Positions 37,458 through 51,300 of a stretch of DNA of 64,000 nucleotides are shown here, piece by piece. Source of the DNA: Phorcus lineatus (Eukaryota > Mollusca > Gastropoda > Trochida > Trochidae). Below the pieces are notes generated by a model that had not been told where the DNA came from, searched no databases, and saw nothing but the letters and a program-made list of their open reading frames with translations. Position 1 is the first letter of the stretch. Each line of letters starts with the position of its first letter. Made by a program: the position numbers and the translations under genes. The DNA is taken from NCBI GenBank assembly GCA_921293015.1, contig OV121093.1, positions 24,686,622 through 24,750,621 of the forward strand, written 5' to 3'.

Positions 37458-38555
37458 TTACATTAACATCATCTGTTAAATATTTGGCGCGATGTCTATC
37501 TGCCTCGGTTAATTTGTTTGATGGACAATAAGTATTCATTACGGAGTGAAGCATATCAATTGCATTCAAAGAAAACATGGAATTCATTTTCAACAACATT
37601 ATGGTCACAATATAAACAGAAAGAATCAGTATCAGAAATAACATCATGTTCTTCTTACGTTAAAGATTAACTCTGAAATCATGGAGACATTTACACATTG
37701 ATGTGACCAGGTTTCTATGTTAATTTTTGTTAAGTTTATAGATATATGTTTCACACTGGAATAGATCTTTTATATCGGAATAATGTGACAAAGATGATGA
37801 GGTTTGTACTTTTTCTATTGTATCTTGATATTTCACTCCCCAAATTTCAGAACCAATAAGTCACAATAGGAGACATTTTGGAATAAAAGAAGTTTACAAG
37901 CAGTTTGGTAGTCAATATGTCTAATTTTACAGCATTATGTAACTGATCTCAGTGCTTTTCGTGCTTGCATAGTTAGAGTTTCACACGAATTGGTCCATAT
38001 CAATCTTAATAAAAAAACATACAATACCTAGATATTTGTACTATTTCACAGTTTGAAGATTTATATTGTTATAAGTCCATTTTCAGCGATTAATTCATTT
38101 ATATCAAACCAAAATCTTATGCGTTTTTCTTTAAAGGATGTCGATTGTAAATATCTTACCAGAAACAATTGAGGAGGCATATGCCTTTATAATAATAATA
38201 ATACTAATGATATAATATATTGTATATTTTTCTCGTGACCCTGCTTTAAGTAATGGGATTATCATACCAACATTTCTACTATCTGTAAAACACCCTTGTT
38301 AAATAATAAGAGAAAGAAGGGCAAGAAAATTGAACTAGTCAACTTCATAAATTCAGGTGGAATGCCATCATATTCAGGCGCTTTGTCAAGTTTACAATTT
38401 GTAGTAATTTCAATTATTTCTATTCCCGTGACAGTGCTGTTTAATATATCATTGGTAAGCTCATTATCACGATGTTCGCATAAATCACACGTGCAGTTTT
38501 CAATAAAACTATAGACTTCTTCGTGAAAACTTATTTTCACAGATGTTTGCAATGA
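37458..38555 (-). mobile_element. LINE RT and C-terminal fragment
   Basis: Minus-strand order: LDKAPEYDGIPPEFMKLTSS followed by FFLLLFNKGVL (RT motifs preceding the catalytic block), then after a decayed gap KYLG-like and GSEIWGVKYQDTIEKVQ (end of RT), then CLYCDHNVVENEFHVFFEC (C-terminal Cys/His block). The YxDD box is not visible, so the middle is deleted or decayed. The 3' end abuts the truncated Tc1 copy. Confidence 0.72.
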
Positions 38556-38589
38556 TTCGAAATATAAGAAAACCCTATATCCGGAGTAG

Positions 38590-39475
38590 TACTCCTCATC
38601 CCTTTATCTGACATCTGTCGAGATTTCAAACTGATTTAAAGCCAAAAACAAGAAGTGTCCATGTTCAAACTGATGTTGTTCCAGAGTTAACGATTCATGA
38701 TATAAAGGAGAAAAACATGATGTTTTATACAGGTCTCCAAGACAAAGGCACCTTTAATGTATTTTTTTAAGAAATACCAGTGAGCAAAATGATTCGGACA
38801 ATTCAGCAAGTGGCAGACAAAGGAAATTAAATCCTATAGATGAATTTTTCATGGTGTTAATGAGACTGAGGTTGTGATTACTTGAATCTGATAAAGTAAG
38901 GCGGTTCAGACTAAGTTTAGCTACAATCAGAAATGTGTTTAACACCTAATTTGAAAAGATGTATTTAAAACTCAATTTTTTCTTTTGGTGGACACCCAGG
39001 GATGCCGTGCAGGCCAATATGCCAAAATCATTCAGAGAGGTTATCCATCAACTTGTGTCATAATAGATTGTATAGAGATTTTTACAGAAAGTCTAACATT
39101 ACTTTTCAACAAGTCCCTTGTGTACTCAGATTATAAAAGTCATACTTCATGGAAAGTTTTAGTCGGTATCAGTCCGAGTGGGACGATTACATGTGTTAGT
39201 GATCTATGGGGAGGGAATACCAGTGATAATAATTAGCCAGATCAAACTTTTGGATTAATGTGACAAGGGTCATGCCATAATGGCTGATGAGGGATTCCAT
39301 ATTCAAAATATGTTAATTCCAAGAGAGATATATCTTATCATTCCACCAAAGAAGTGCGTGCCATGGAGCACATAACAACTTTAGGATTTTACAAGGCATT
39401 GTGCCTTTGAGTATGAGTGCCAACTACAACTTATTACAAAACAACCTAAAAATCAAAGATAGAATTGAGAAAGAC
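38590..39475 (+). pseudogene. ISL2EU/Harbinger-type DDE transposase fossil
   Basis: Plus-strand frames read EKNMMFYTGLQDKGTF, then SFREVYPSTCVIIDC-like (VIIDCIEIFTE, first catalytic Asp), LLFNKSLVYSDYKSHTSWKV, LVGISPSGTITCVSDLWGG, then CDKGHAIMADEGFHIQNML (second Asp), IPPKK and TKEVRAMEHITTLGF-like segments. Order and motifs fit DDE_Tnp_4 transposases of the IS4EU/ISL2EU lineage. Several frameshifts and stops are present. The usual N-terminal THAP domain is not seen. Confidence 0.78.
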
Positions 39476-39479
39476 AATC

Positions 39480-40180
39480 AAAAATATCATAAGACAAGAT
39501 TTGTTTCCACATTATTTTAATTACATAAAACAGATGGGGACATATGTGGTTTTAGTAAGACAGTTACCCGCAGCTATACATTTCTTCTTTATATTTGATG
39601 TTTGTACCTTGAACATTTGTATTAAATCATACCCCCACAAACAAAATAATTGAAGTATATAGCTCCCTGCCCTGTCATCTATTTGTCAATCCAAGCACAA
39701 ATAAATATATTCAACAGGTTTTGTCAGACGCTATCTTTTAAACAAGTTTTTATCAAATTTTGGTTAGCCCAAATATTTTTTGATGGATTGAGTCAGAGAC
39801 TCTTTATAATTTAACTGTTTTCACAAGTATATGCAATTGTTTCTTTTTAAGACAGTTTCATCGCCTACTTGCATTTCCAACATTCTTTAAAATGTACACT
39901 TGATCATAGTTTATTGTTAAGAACAAATGAATAACTTTTCAAACTTTCTCTGCAAAGACATTAGAATGCCAAGTCTCATTTTCTTATCTCTTCATCATTT
40001 GGGCTAATGAAATATAAACAAGAAGACAAATATGTTAGTATGAGAAATCCATGTGGAGGGAAGATAATATCTGTGCCACTTTTGAAATGGCTTTGGAAAT
40101 ATATACACTTATATTTTAAAAGAAACTTGTATTTGGAATTATATTTGGGTGTAGCTTTACTAGCTTTAAATGTTTATCCC
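39480..40180. other. AT-rich DNA between the two ORFs of the fossil ISL2EU element
   Basis: No recognised coding sequence. A 60-codon plus frame at 40007-40189 has no identifiable motif. Confidence 0.35.
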
Positions 40181-40189
40181 ACTGTCTAA

Positions 40190-40465
40190 AGGAATAATTA
40201 AAGAACTATTACAACACGATTGTACATTTTGTGATGAATGCAGATGGAATTGAAGGATACATTTTATTTTCTTCTTGTGCAAGAGTAAAAATAAAATAAT
40301 TTTAAAATCCCTTACATTATTCATTAAAAGGAAGATATACAACTCTTGCAATTATTCAAATGTACAATTGAATTTGTGTGTTATGTATATCTTTGAATAG
40401 CATGTGTATACTTTATTGTACTTGTTGCCAGGTGCCCTTCAATAAAGAATGAAACTCTTTCTCCC
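40190..40465 (+). mobile_element. Probable LINE 3' end
   Basis: The plus frame reads LLQHDCTFCDECRWN followed by FLCKSKNK, a CxxCxxxRW..HFxxxC-like tail. It is followed by tgttgccaggtgcccttcaa and taaagaatgaaact, a typical tail layout of a LINE insertion. Evidence is thin. Confidence 0.4.
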
Positions 40466-40759
40466 ATGTTTATGAGAAAATAACTTCAGTAAATGTTTAG
40501 AACTATTTGAGACTCTGTACTTATAGTTGTATTTGTGATAAATACCATATCAATACCCCACAGCAGAGTTGTCATATTTTGAAACATGTGTACATTTTAC
40601 AAATTTACACTGTTCATCATTGAATAAATAAACATTTTCAATGAACAATTTCATGTCATGTTTAACACATCACTGGAAAAGAGGAATTCCCCTCTTAACT
40701 CGCTGTTCAGAAAACAGTTCTGATTAAACACAGTTCATAAAGAAATCATTCAATTTTAT

Positions 40760-42972
40760 CAACATCCCTTGCCAAAGTCCTGAAGTGAAGATCACACCCT
40801 CAATACAAATGCCTTTAAATCGCCAAATGACAAAGTCACATCGCGTCCTTCCTGTAATTCTCACTTGTCCCTGAATCTGATAATAGTAATAATGAGAACT
40901 TGTTAGGCGTAAAAATCATCCTTTGTTAAAGTACAATAAAATTCCTTGTTCTTGGCAGCATCGTGAGGGCTGTCATGTCTGTACTTGAAAGGACACGTGA
41001 TTTCTAATAAGCCTTCAGGACTGTCATAATGCACAAATACAAAATGCATCAGGACTGGCTCCAAGATGTGAGTAAGATGGATTGATACACAGTCCATAGT
41101 CCTTGACTTTCATAGGTGGATGACAGTCTCTACTGACCAGCAGGTAAATATCGCTTGCCCGTTACTCATCCTGTAAACCATGAGACACTTGCTTTCCCTG
41201 GTACGGCACTGCATATCCTAGTAGAAGCTTGAGAAGATTATCTGGACGGTTTGTTGGCTTTCTTCTGCAGATAGTTCCAAACCGTGATGCAGTCAATCTA
41301 CCAAACCGAGCTTCAAACCACAAATTATTACTTGACTGGCCTAGAGTTACATCATATATTCTCACACAATCTTTGGGAGTTACATTAAGCTGACGGAAAT
41401 ATGTTTGAAAACAATCTGTGCATTCTGGCCCTGGAAGGTCTGTATTATTTCTGTAAAGTCTGTCAAAATTATGTAATGATGGTATGCTCTCTTCTGCAGC
41501 ATTTAGATTAGAACACACAGGCTGATTGTCACTTTTAAATGGAGCAAAAGTTTCAAGCCAGGCTGCATTTGGATTTACTGCTATCACTTTTGTTTTAAAA
41601 TCCAAATGGTCATCAATAGATTAATCCTCACCCTTATCATTTGAAATGTCACGATTCAATAAACTGAACAGAAGACGCATATTTTGCAGATCGTCTAGCA
41701 AAAGTTCTCTGGCTTGACCTTTTTGGAGAATAGGCTCTAGGCTTCACCCAAGAGCATGCCAGGGAGGTGGGAGCCAACTTTCCTTCACTTTGCTTCCTGG
41801 TGATGTCTGTCAGTGCTATCATCAAGGCGGCAATATGGTTCCATGTTTCCCATTCACTGCAATAAGAAAGATAATCAAAAGAAGTGATCAAACAGAAAAC
41901 TAAAAATATTTCTTTAGTTCTGTTATCTATATCATTTTAGCAAGAGGAAATAGTATGTATAACACATATTTAATGGGAATTCACACTATTGTCAATACTG
42001 AATATTTACAAAATATATTTGAAACCAACTATTGTTGATGAAATATAATTGTTCATGTATGAGTATATGAAAAACTAGGATACATATAGCCGACTTTTTT
42101 TTCTATTCTGAACATTACACTTAAGTAAATGACAGTTGAAGGGATAAATAATACAATAAAATTAAGAGATATGATACACATTGCTATATTTGGGCAACGA
42201 TGCAAGTTAGATATACTTGTCAGTTTTTACCTTAATTTGACAAAACTTTAATTTAATAATGGTAATGACAAACAAGGAATATTTGCCACATTCATCATGA
42301 GCAATATACTGTTCTTCTAACGATAATTTACATGATTAAAATCATTCATCACCGATACGTACCCTGCCAGACATTCACATCTTGCAGAAAGCACATGGTC
42401 TGTCACCTTCGAAACACATATCCAGCTGTTATAAGCAGGTTTCTTCTTTGAACTTGAGCCAGGAAACGATGGCAAACAATTTCATTTGATGAAACAATGA
42501 CTGGTGTTATCACTCATTCTGTGGTACAGAATATTTTGAATATGTCCGTCATAATAAAACACTTGCAATTGAGCCTTTCCCAATTGTTTTTTCGCTGCTA
42601 AAGCCTCATGATCAAAAGTATTTCTACTGAGCACGAGATGATCATAAAGTTCCTTTTCCGTAAAAGTTAGAAATGAAAGACACTGTGATTTCCATCCTGT
42701 CAAATTATTGAGTTCGTGCAAAATTTCGCTTAACGGAGTTATAAGTCTTTGCTGGTGTCTATCAGCATCACGTTTCTCAGTTTGCTCCTGCCTGTCAACT
42801 ATGTCATCAAGACCATGCTCCATTACTCCACGAACCCGCTCTAAATGTTCACCTTTGTACCTGACACCGGTAAATCACGCTCTCGGAGAAATTCTTGCAA
42901 CTTTGACTCCGTAATCGGCTTACAATTGTTATTTTCGTCTGTCAAAAATGCATTAAAAGCTTGGTCCTCCAT
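40760..42972 (-). pseudogene. YqaJ-recombinase ORF of an ISL2EU-type transposon, with an intron
   Basis: The likely start at 42972 gives MEDQAFNAFLTDENNNCKPI. A 1-base deletion near 42832 shifts into ERVRGVMEHGLDDIV. An in-frame TGA follows FIK near 42480. The frame then continues to CECLAG, half of a SWIM zinc finger, ending at a gtacgt donor. Its acceptor near 41875 resumes EWETWNHIAALMIALTD; the third SWIM Cys appears as Trp. Next comes LWFEARFGRLTASRFGTICRR (41162-41605), the YqaJ N-terminal signature, then GLLEITCPFKYRHDSPHDAA and CTLTKDD. YqaJ proteins are lambda-exonuclease-like nucleases. This copy is dead. Confidence 0.82.
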
Positions 42973-43379
42973 TATGCATTTCAAGCATACGCGCCGGAAC
43001 TGGAGATCGCTTAGAGGGGATAAATCTGCTCTTTTTTCCCTAGTGGTTTCTAATAGAGCCTATATATAGAAGTATACATTTATATAGCATTATAATCATT
43101 ATCTCATTGTTGAGTTAGTAAAATAATAATTGAAGATACACACAAGCAGTATGTGTTCTGACTCAGTTCTAGTTGGGACAGACATATCCACCATATTTTG
43201 AAATAAACAGGGACTGATAACAAACTATACTTGCTATACTCCAGTTAGCAGGAGTATCACTTGGAGTACGTCCATTTACAATATGTATGTTCATAGTTTT
43301 GCAAAGACTAAGCATTTGAAGACAATTTTTTTTCACAACTGTGTCGGTGGACAGTCTCTCTTTTTCATAAAGGGTTCTT

Positions 43380-43737
43380 CATATCATCTACTGGTATGTT
43401 GTTCGGGCCATAGTCAAGAATAGAATCTTCATTGTTTGCTGTTCTCGCATTACGATCTCAACTTATAATGAAGGTCGAGTTCATGCCAAACACAGAGAAG
43501 GTCAGGAGGTTAAGATCAAAACTCTTCTCATTTGTGGATAACGCCCGTAGTGAGGGCTGTACAGCCTTCCTGAGCTACGATAAACTCGTTATTGAAGTAT
43601 TCAACAACGAGCTAGAGCAGATCGGACAACGCCGAAACTGGATTCAGATACCCTCATCTGCACAGAAGCACAATGTTGACACTCTGACGGGAGATAACTC
43701 GAACACTACATCAGACAGTGAGGGAACTGCATAGGAG
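43380..43737 (+). mobile_element. LINE ORF1-like C-terminal fragment
   Basis: A 100-codon open frame reads VRRLRSKLFSFVDNARSEGC followed by AFLSYDKLVIEV. It resembles the C-terminal part of LINE ORF1 proteins (R..L......A...G.....YDKLxI). The tail is Ser/Thr-rich (DTLTGDNSNTTSDSEGTA) before the stop. It may also be the C-terminus of another retroelement protein. Confidence 0.45.
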
Positions 43738-43749
43738 CCCGGCCGTGGC

Positions 43750-44920
43750 CCCAGTGATACTCAAATGCAAAGGTTAAATAAGAAAGTGATTATTTTGGGG
43801 TAAACTTGATGTAATCCTTTAATTAAATTTAAATTGATCCATTTGACTGAAAAAAGATCTGATAGTAGAGTAATGATCCGTCTAGGTTAATGAAGTTTGT
43901 TACCTATAACTCAATTGGTCAGGATGAATGATCGGTTCTATCATTCAGCCATGCTCACTGCTTTGGTTGTTAGAAAAGTTTATGCTCCGTTATTTTAATT
44001 AAGATCCATTGTTTATATCCATGAAATAGCAATGTACAGATGGTAAACACTTATATAATGCTGAGGTAGATAGAATTCTAGTTGATGAAAAACATGTGTT
44101 CGTCTTTTGTAGAACTAACTACATAGAAACAGCGATACTATTTTCAAAAGAAACATTCAAACTCATTGATTCGGAGACCAGTCAACACCGACAGCACCTA
44201 TCGTACCAGCAGCATAGCTACTTGACTGTCTCGCCATGCTACATCTGAAAAATAAGTCGAAGATATCATGGACATTATTTTATACATCACCAAGATAAAT
44301 TCTGATTTATCTCACACTTTTTAGCTAAGTAAGAGGATTAATTAATAGAATTTCGTTGAAATATATTTGGAACCTTTGAAACAGTCAATGTTCTCTTGAA
44401 GCTCATCTAATCTCCCACCGTATATGCCATGCATGCGATTTGTTAATATGATTTTTACTTTTGTAAAACTTTATCTTCGCAGCCCTGTCGAGTTCAGGAT
44501 ATATGTGACAATTCTTTTGCCCGGAATAACATAAACAGACACAATATTATATATTTGAGCCTTCACATTGCAGTGTTTCAAAATACGAGATCTGATCTAC
44601 GCATCTCCGTTTTCTGTCCTGTGCACTAAATAAGTCCTAGTGACCAAAAGCTTGCCTTTTTTTTTATCCGAAGCTAACTATGCATAGCAACAATCTGATA
44701 TCTTTTCAGTTTCACTGGTTACTTGTTTGGTAACCTTTGAATAATGGGTTTTCGTTAATTCATTTCAATTTTTAGAGGGTTTGTCAATAGATTTTAATAA
44801 ACATTGCTACTACTAGGGAAAAAAACATAAAGATAATCAATGAGTTTGAATTGTTATCAAATTATCATGATTGCCAGCCAATATTTTCATAATAAAAAAA
44901 CATATTTTTAACCGTTTCTT
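43750..44920. other. AT-rich intergenic DNA 5' of the SLC6 exons
   Basis: No exon or repeat recognised. It could hold upstream non-coding exons or the promoter of the SLC6 gene. Confidence 0.35.
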
Positions 44921-44927
44921 AAAGAAA

Positions 44928-45040
44928 TGAGTGAGTGAGTTGGGGTTTAACGTGCTTTGAACAATATTTCAGTTATTAAACACGTGGATGACAAGCATCC
45001 AAAAGAGAGTGGACAGATAAGGGAGAAAGGGATCGACAGG
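44928..45040 (+). mobile_element. Dispersed repeat with GAGT-GAGT head
   Basis: Begins atgagtgagtgagttggggt and continues with taacgtgctttgaacaatat then ttcag. It is reminiscent of a short repeat common in gastropod genomes (gtgagtgagtgagtt...ttttacgccgc...agcaatattccag). This is recognised from memory only. Confidence 0.4.
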
Positions 45041-45311
45041 TTTCTTAAAGAAAGATTTGGTTATTTAACTTGTTCATTCTTCCCAAAGAGCGGTTACTTA
45101 AGTGACATCTTCCATAAAAATGTTTATGACTGTTGAAATAGCAGCTTGTGCGATCAAAAGAGAAAAGGTTTCGTTGTAAATAACAATTAATCGTGTTTTT
45201 ACGATCTTAATGTATCACTAATAAACAGGGTTTATAATTTCGACAAACTTGTGGTGCCAACAATCTTTGCTCATGATGATGATAATTCAAAGTTTCCATT
45301 GTGTGTTCCAG

Positions 45312-48300
45312 AAATGCCCCAAGAGAGAGAGAAATGGAGTCACAAGGCGGATGGTATCATCACCCTCTTGGCTTTCACAGTAGGGGAAGGAACGGTCCTT
45401 AAGTTTCCTTATCTGTGTGCAAGGAACGGGGGAGGTCAGTTTTGTGTCTGCTGTATATGGTGTCACAATATGGAATGAAACAAGGATTTACAGCTTGATT
45501 AAAGGAAATATATATCTTCCCCCTAACCATAGCATAAATTCAGAACAACACACGTTATACATTACCCAACAAATACTTAAACTCGCTGAACACAACGCTT
45601 GAACAGTGTAAAATACTGATTGTACATTCAATGTTTATTACAATATACAAGTGAGTAATGTGCTCACCAATATTACTTAAACCATGAAATTTCCCTATAT
45701 GAACCTTCATGTTACAACACTGTAGTTGTGGACAAATCAATCAATACTCACGTCATGGAAATACAGCAATTGACTTACTCACTCAAGCTTCCCGAATGAC
45801 TTAACCCAGCAACCTTTCAAACCACCTTTTATTACTTTCACGCATGCTTTCCCTCCCACACTACAGTTCAACGGCATTCAGTCAAACCAAATTATATTGT
45901 GACCTTGACATATGGTACAGAGTATTGTTGTGTTAGGCAGGGGTAAGTTATGGGAGGTCAGCATTGTGTCTTGCTGTATATGGTGCGGGTCAAGCAGGGG
46001 TAGGGGTTTGTATTAGCTTAGAGGCAGACTTGTGACTAGAAAGTTTCTTTAATGATAGTATTTGTAAACCTTAAAGTACTCTATCATATGTTTTTAATGA
46101 ACGGGTTTTAATGATTTGTTATAAAAATTCAAATGATTTAGTGCAAAATAGCACTATTTTCAGGTACTTTCAGACTCTCTGATTCTTATGCAAAAAAAGA
46201 AGTTTTAAAGTCAACTACACGTATCACGATATAGAGACAACATCAGGATACGTATATCGTCAAATCAAGTTTATCGAAGGAGAAGGCCCTCAACTCCAGT
46301 ATGGTTATGCACTGCGGCGAATCATGCGACCATAGGCCGGAACTAGCGAACCATGTTTGGCTCTGCGCTGAAATTCAGAGAAGTATTGCACCCAAACATT
46401 ACTGCGTGCAGAACAGTTCTCTGCTGCAGTAAAAGTTGCCGAGCTCCTGGCGGGATTCAAACCACGGGCCTCTCGATCCGAATCCGAACCCGCTAGCCAC
46501 TACGCAAAGAACCAGCGCTTTCAGAGTTTATGGGAATATATAATGTTGAATATCTACATTTTTTAACAGTGAGACTGGACTTGTTTCAGTCCACAACGTG
46601 AAGAGATGGACATATAAGTGTCAATCATCTCAATCCGTCATTTTGGGTCCTTATTTTTCTTTATGCTTTCGAAAATATATACAAAGGATATCGCCCTTGC
46701 AGCCTATCTTGATATTTATGTTTGTTTATTGGAGTGCCGCATAGTTATCTTCTTAAGGGATAAACTGTTTAGAAGTGAAGATGATACAACTTTTAGATAA
46801 CGTTGACAATGTAAATTAATATTGTTTAGCAAATTATTATAAAATTCATTATAACATCCATTTGTAACCACAAAAAAGTTAATGTTTTGATAGTTTGTTG
46901 ATATTTAGTAAGTTGTATATGAGAATAAATGCAGTGATATAATCAATTAAATTTACATAAATAATTGAAATTAGTTTGCTAGCGATTAATAATGAGTCAT
47001 CATGTTGTTAATACTTCTAGTTCAAATAACACCTATTTGACCCCAACAACATACTATGCGTCCCGTCAAACAAATTTCTGTCTTGTTTTCCAGGCCTCGC
47101 AAGGTTACTTCTTGTGTACAGACGTATTTGGTTAATGTGATTTTTTATTTTTGCTTTGGTGCACCAGTCCCTTCTTTGACAATAACTAAATGAAGCCTGA
47201 TGAGCTACACAGACATTTGTTTTATTTTTGATGACTGTAGGAACCACTTGCTATTCTGAGTTTAAATCTCTTGTATAGGCCTTACTTTGTTGTCAATGAA
47301 AACTGACAAAAGTATTTTTAGAATATTGCACTATACTTGTGTCGCAGAGGTCTTGGGTGCCTTATAACAACACAAAAGGTTGCGTGGTTTGATGTGGGTT
47401 TATTTCATCTCTTATGTCATAAATGATGCCCTTAAAACAAGAACGATAATAACATAAGTATATGCATGGATGATTAAGCTGTTTTGATTACAATAGATTA
47501 TATAATTAATTACTACATTTGTGAATATACATGGAAGTTTTAATAACAATTCAATTAACTCATGTCCAGTTACATGACATGAGTTATACATATTTACCAA
47601 GCAGTAATGTACTAGCCTGAATATTAATAACACACAAGATATATAAAATACCTATGCACAGAGATGAATAAGAATAGACATAGGTTAATCTATTCCATAA
47701 TATAAACATATATACAACATGAGGCTAAATAATATATCTTACCCCAATAATGAATCCTTCCCGCGCGGACTGTGCCAGAATATGTGCAGATAGAGAAATG
47801 TAGCCACTTTTATAGATAAAAGTGCTAAGAGAAAAGAGTGAAAAGCATGGCAAAGCATAGAAGCTGACCAGCCGAGAACAATAGCCGGGGCTGAGACCAT
47901 AGTGGCCTAAGCACGAGACAGTGAAGCCTATTGCATAAGCTAATGAGTTAGTCAGAACAAGTGTGCATTTAGTACATTGTAGGTTGAGTTTATAAGATTT
48001 AAATTAAGGTTGAAGCAGATTTATAATATACTTAATATAATTGCTGAAATACACTAAGGATACTAAAAATAAGTTAAAACTAACTTAATAAATATATTAG
48101 CCTTAGTTAGATATTTATATCCTGTCACACTTGTAATATGCTTTTTGTCATTAAGGCATATAGTATATGCCATATAAAAAGTAATGTTAACAATATATCA
48201 TGAATATAAGCTATTGCCTCCAATATTTTTTACATCCTGAACGTAATGAAGCTATCAGGATGAAGCTATCAAAGCTATTGACATAAACTTATACTTACTC

Positions 48301-51300
48301 GTCTGATTCCTTCCAGTTCAAAAGTAATATATGCGATTACTTTTAAATTCAGGCATGGGAGAGGGGGCATGAAAGGGGCTAATGGCCTTCCAAGCCAGTG
48401 TTTGAGCGGGATGAGCTGCTCGGAAATTTGCTGTTATGCATGGCCTCCCTCCTCTGGACAACTTTGACAGCCAAAAGCCCTCAAAGTCTCGGTTCTCGGT
48501 GACTCGGTTCTCTCAAGGGAGAGCCTGGGTGCATGAACTAACAACTTTTTCATAATCTTATCCCGATTCGAAATGACTAGAAGGTTGAAATCTTATGCAC
48601 AGACTGACAGATACATCGGAAGTGACACCTCTAATAAGGGGTCATCCCATAGAGTTCCTATTTTTATATTTTTTTTCCAGAAGAAGCTTTAAAAGGTTGG
48701 AATCAGGAGCACAAACCCTATATATAAGATGGATATTATTAATTGAAAACGGGTTTTACTTATTGTAATCCACAGGAGTCAAACTTTATAAATGTATGTC
48801 TGTTGTTTTCTCAGGGACAAACATTTGACGGACCCCAGCAACTGAGACTGTAAATTGTGGCAATTTAGAATATTTAACTTTATTTGAGCAACATTAACTT
48901 AAATGACAAAACTTTCAAACAATAGTCTGCAAGGCTTGATTTTAATCAGATTGTTTTTTATAAGGGGCGAAACGTAAAGTCCTCAATTTATGAAGCAAAG
49001 CAAAGGAACATATATGGTCGTTATTGTGTACATAGCGCATTGGGGAAGGTGGAAGTAGACGCCAGCTTAACCGTTGTGAATGTGAAATGTAACGTGAAAT
49101 GTAACGGTGTAGACGCAAGAAATACACAAGATCATTACTCGCATCCACAGGGATTTATTCGTTGGTTTAAGTAATACAGTTGACGATATTCGTATCTCTT
49201 TGAACATTAAAGGCGTTGAGTGGATGAGGTTTGAAAAACTAGAATAGAATAGAAACATAGCTTTCATTACTTATATTCAAAATATGTAACTGTGAATTAC
49301 AAGATACAATGCATTGATGAAACATTCTCAACAATATTTATCTACTATGACTTTCATACGAAAGTTATCTGACAACATTGCACAAAGTTATAGTTAACGA
49401 GAGGCAATGACAATTCCGATGAACAATATTGAAAATGCATGTTCACTATAGAAGAACAATGAAGCAAAAGTAATGCAAAACTCCCATTTGTGTTCCTGTT
49501 TACAATGCTAAGTTTACAGTCAGAGGATGAAGTAGCAGTAGCACTGTGCTACTGAGACATTGATGAGACATGAAAATATTAAATGGTCAAGAAATATTTA
49601 TGCACATTATGATAATGGGAATCTTGGAGTAGAATATGTAGATAAATAAATGTATATGAATTTTGCATTTACAAACGGTGTCAATTCGTCTTTCTCCAGG
49701 GGCCTTCTTGGTACCGTTCCTGATATTCACAGTTCTGTGCGCTCTACCCGTCTGTTATCTCGAGATTCTCATTGGTCAGTACCACCAGAGAGGACCCGTC
49801 CAGGTTTGGCGTCTCTGTCCCGCCTTGAAAGGTAATGCTGTGGCGGTTTTCTACTAGAAATTCACTGCCTTGTCGAGAAATATGGGAGTAAAACCACGTG
49901 TTTTGGGAGAATACAAAACAAACCAACTTTGGTGTGTGGATGGAGTGTAGTCTTGATAACAACATACAAATTAATTTTGGAACATGTTAAGAGCATATCA
50001 TAAAGATTTTTCAATTTAAAGACACCCATCCTCTTACAGTTAAATCGATTACTTTTCAGCGGTTATATTATGGTTAGGGTTTTTAAAAACAATTCCTCAC
50101 TTTTAAAAATAATATATCCACATAGGGGTACGATTAGCGGAAATACTTCATAACACAGTTATGAATAAATATTAACAACTATTTAGGTTCACATCCACCT
50201 GAAAAGAGCAGAAAAAACGTGTTTTATAAACACTTCCGGAAAACAGACGCCAAACGTTTTATTAGCCAATCAGGTGCTAGGGGGTTGTGACGACATAGAC
50301 ATGACTCGTTAACGACTGGATGATCTGTGTTATTGTTTACATTATACATTCGTGAACGTATATATTTTCACTGATTGTACTTATAAAAAAGCCCGTAAGT
50401 CACCAAAGCTATTAATATATATATCAATACATCGACATATTCTGTTTGACATTAATTAACTGTTGTTGTTGTAATTTGTTTGGGTTGTTAATCTCCGATA
50501 ATGCCGATTGAGTGAACCCAAACTGCCGCCATTGTGACTGTTTTTTGTTTGAACACCTAGACAAATCGACTATCTCCCTGTGTAGTTGATTGACCATTGT
50601 ATATGTAGAATATTTGTTACTACTTTGAGCCATTTTAAAGTGTCAACCCAATATCGTAACTCCGTGTTTCTGCTTTGCATAACTGTAACAATGAGATCTC
50701 GCTTTTGATGGACTGCCTCTCGGCAATTTCCGGAACTCATCATTGGGAAACGAGGTTCCGAGCAGCTGTATTTGGCCTTATTACCCAGTTATTAGTGATA
50801 ATGAAGATCAAATCTTTGATGTGTTTAGTATATGTACCTCTTGATTCGCGATTTGCCACCTTCATAAAAATTTAGAGTTACGTACTAATGTATTTTGCAT
50901 AGTAAGGATACAGATTATTGTTGTTTTGTGTGAGTTAATGGTCAGTGTTTGAGATAAAGAGTGTGGTACTAATCTAGAGTGACGTAGGCCAATATTATAA
51001 ATAATAACACAACATTTATTGTTAATTGTGATGTAAGTTAAAGACTACTTGGAAATGTATTGAAAATATGAAATTCTTTTTCAGTTTTAACTTTTTCAAC
51101 CAAATAAAAATATTAACGCTGAAAAGCATATTATTTCCATTTTCTTCAGTACTTAAGTACCGGTATTTTACCAGAGAGAGGTTTTTACTTTCCTAACACT
51201 ACTTTTTCCACACCAGACAATATAGTCATAAAGTTATTGCCTAACAGTCTACATGAAATGCCACACACCTGTACATTATGGCAATTAAGCAATAAACTTA

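Noticed and set aside
45251..45311. Upstream in-frame extension VPTIFAHDDDNSKFPLCVP as SLC6 N-terminus
   Set aside because: It has no ATG and ends at a good acceptor (tgtgtgttccag), so it is more likely intron or 5' UTR.
46452..46499. tRNA gene
   Set aside because: Box A and box B-like motifs exist, but no cloverleaf or acceptor stem can be formed. A SINE head is more likely.
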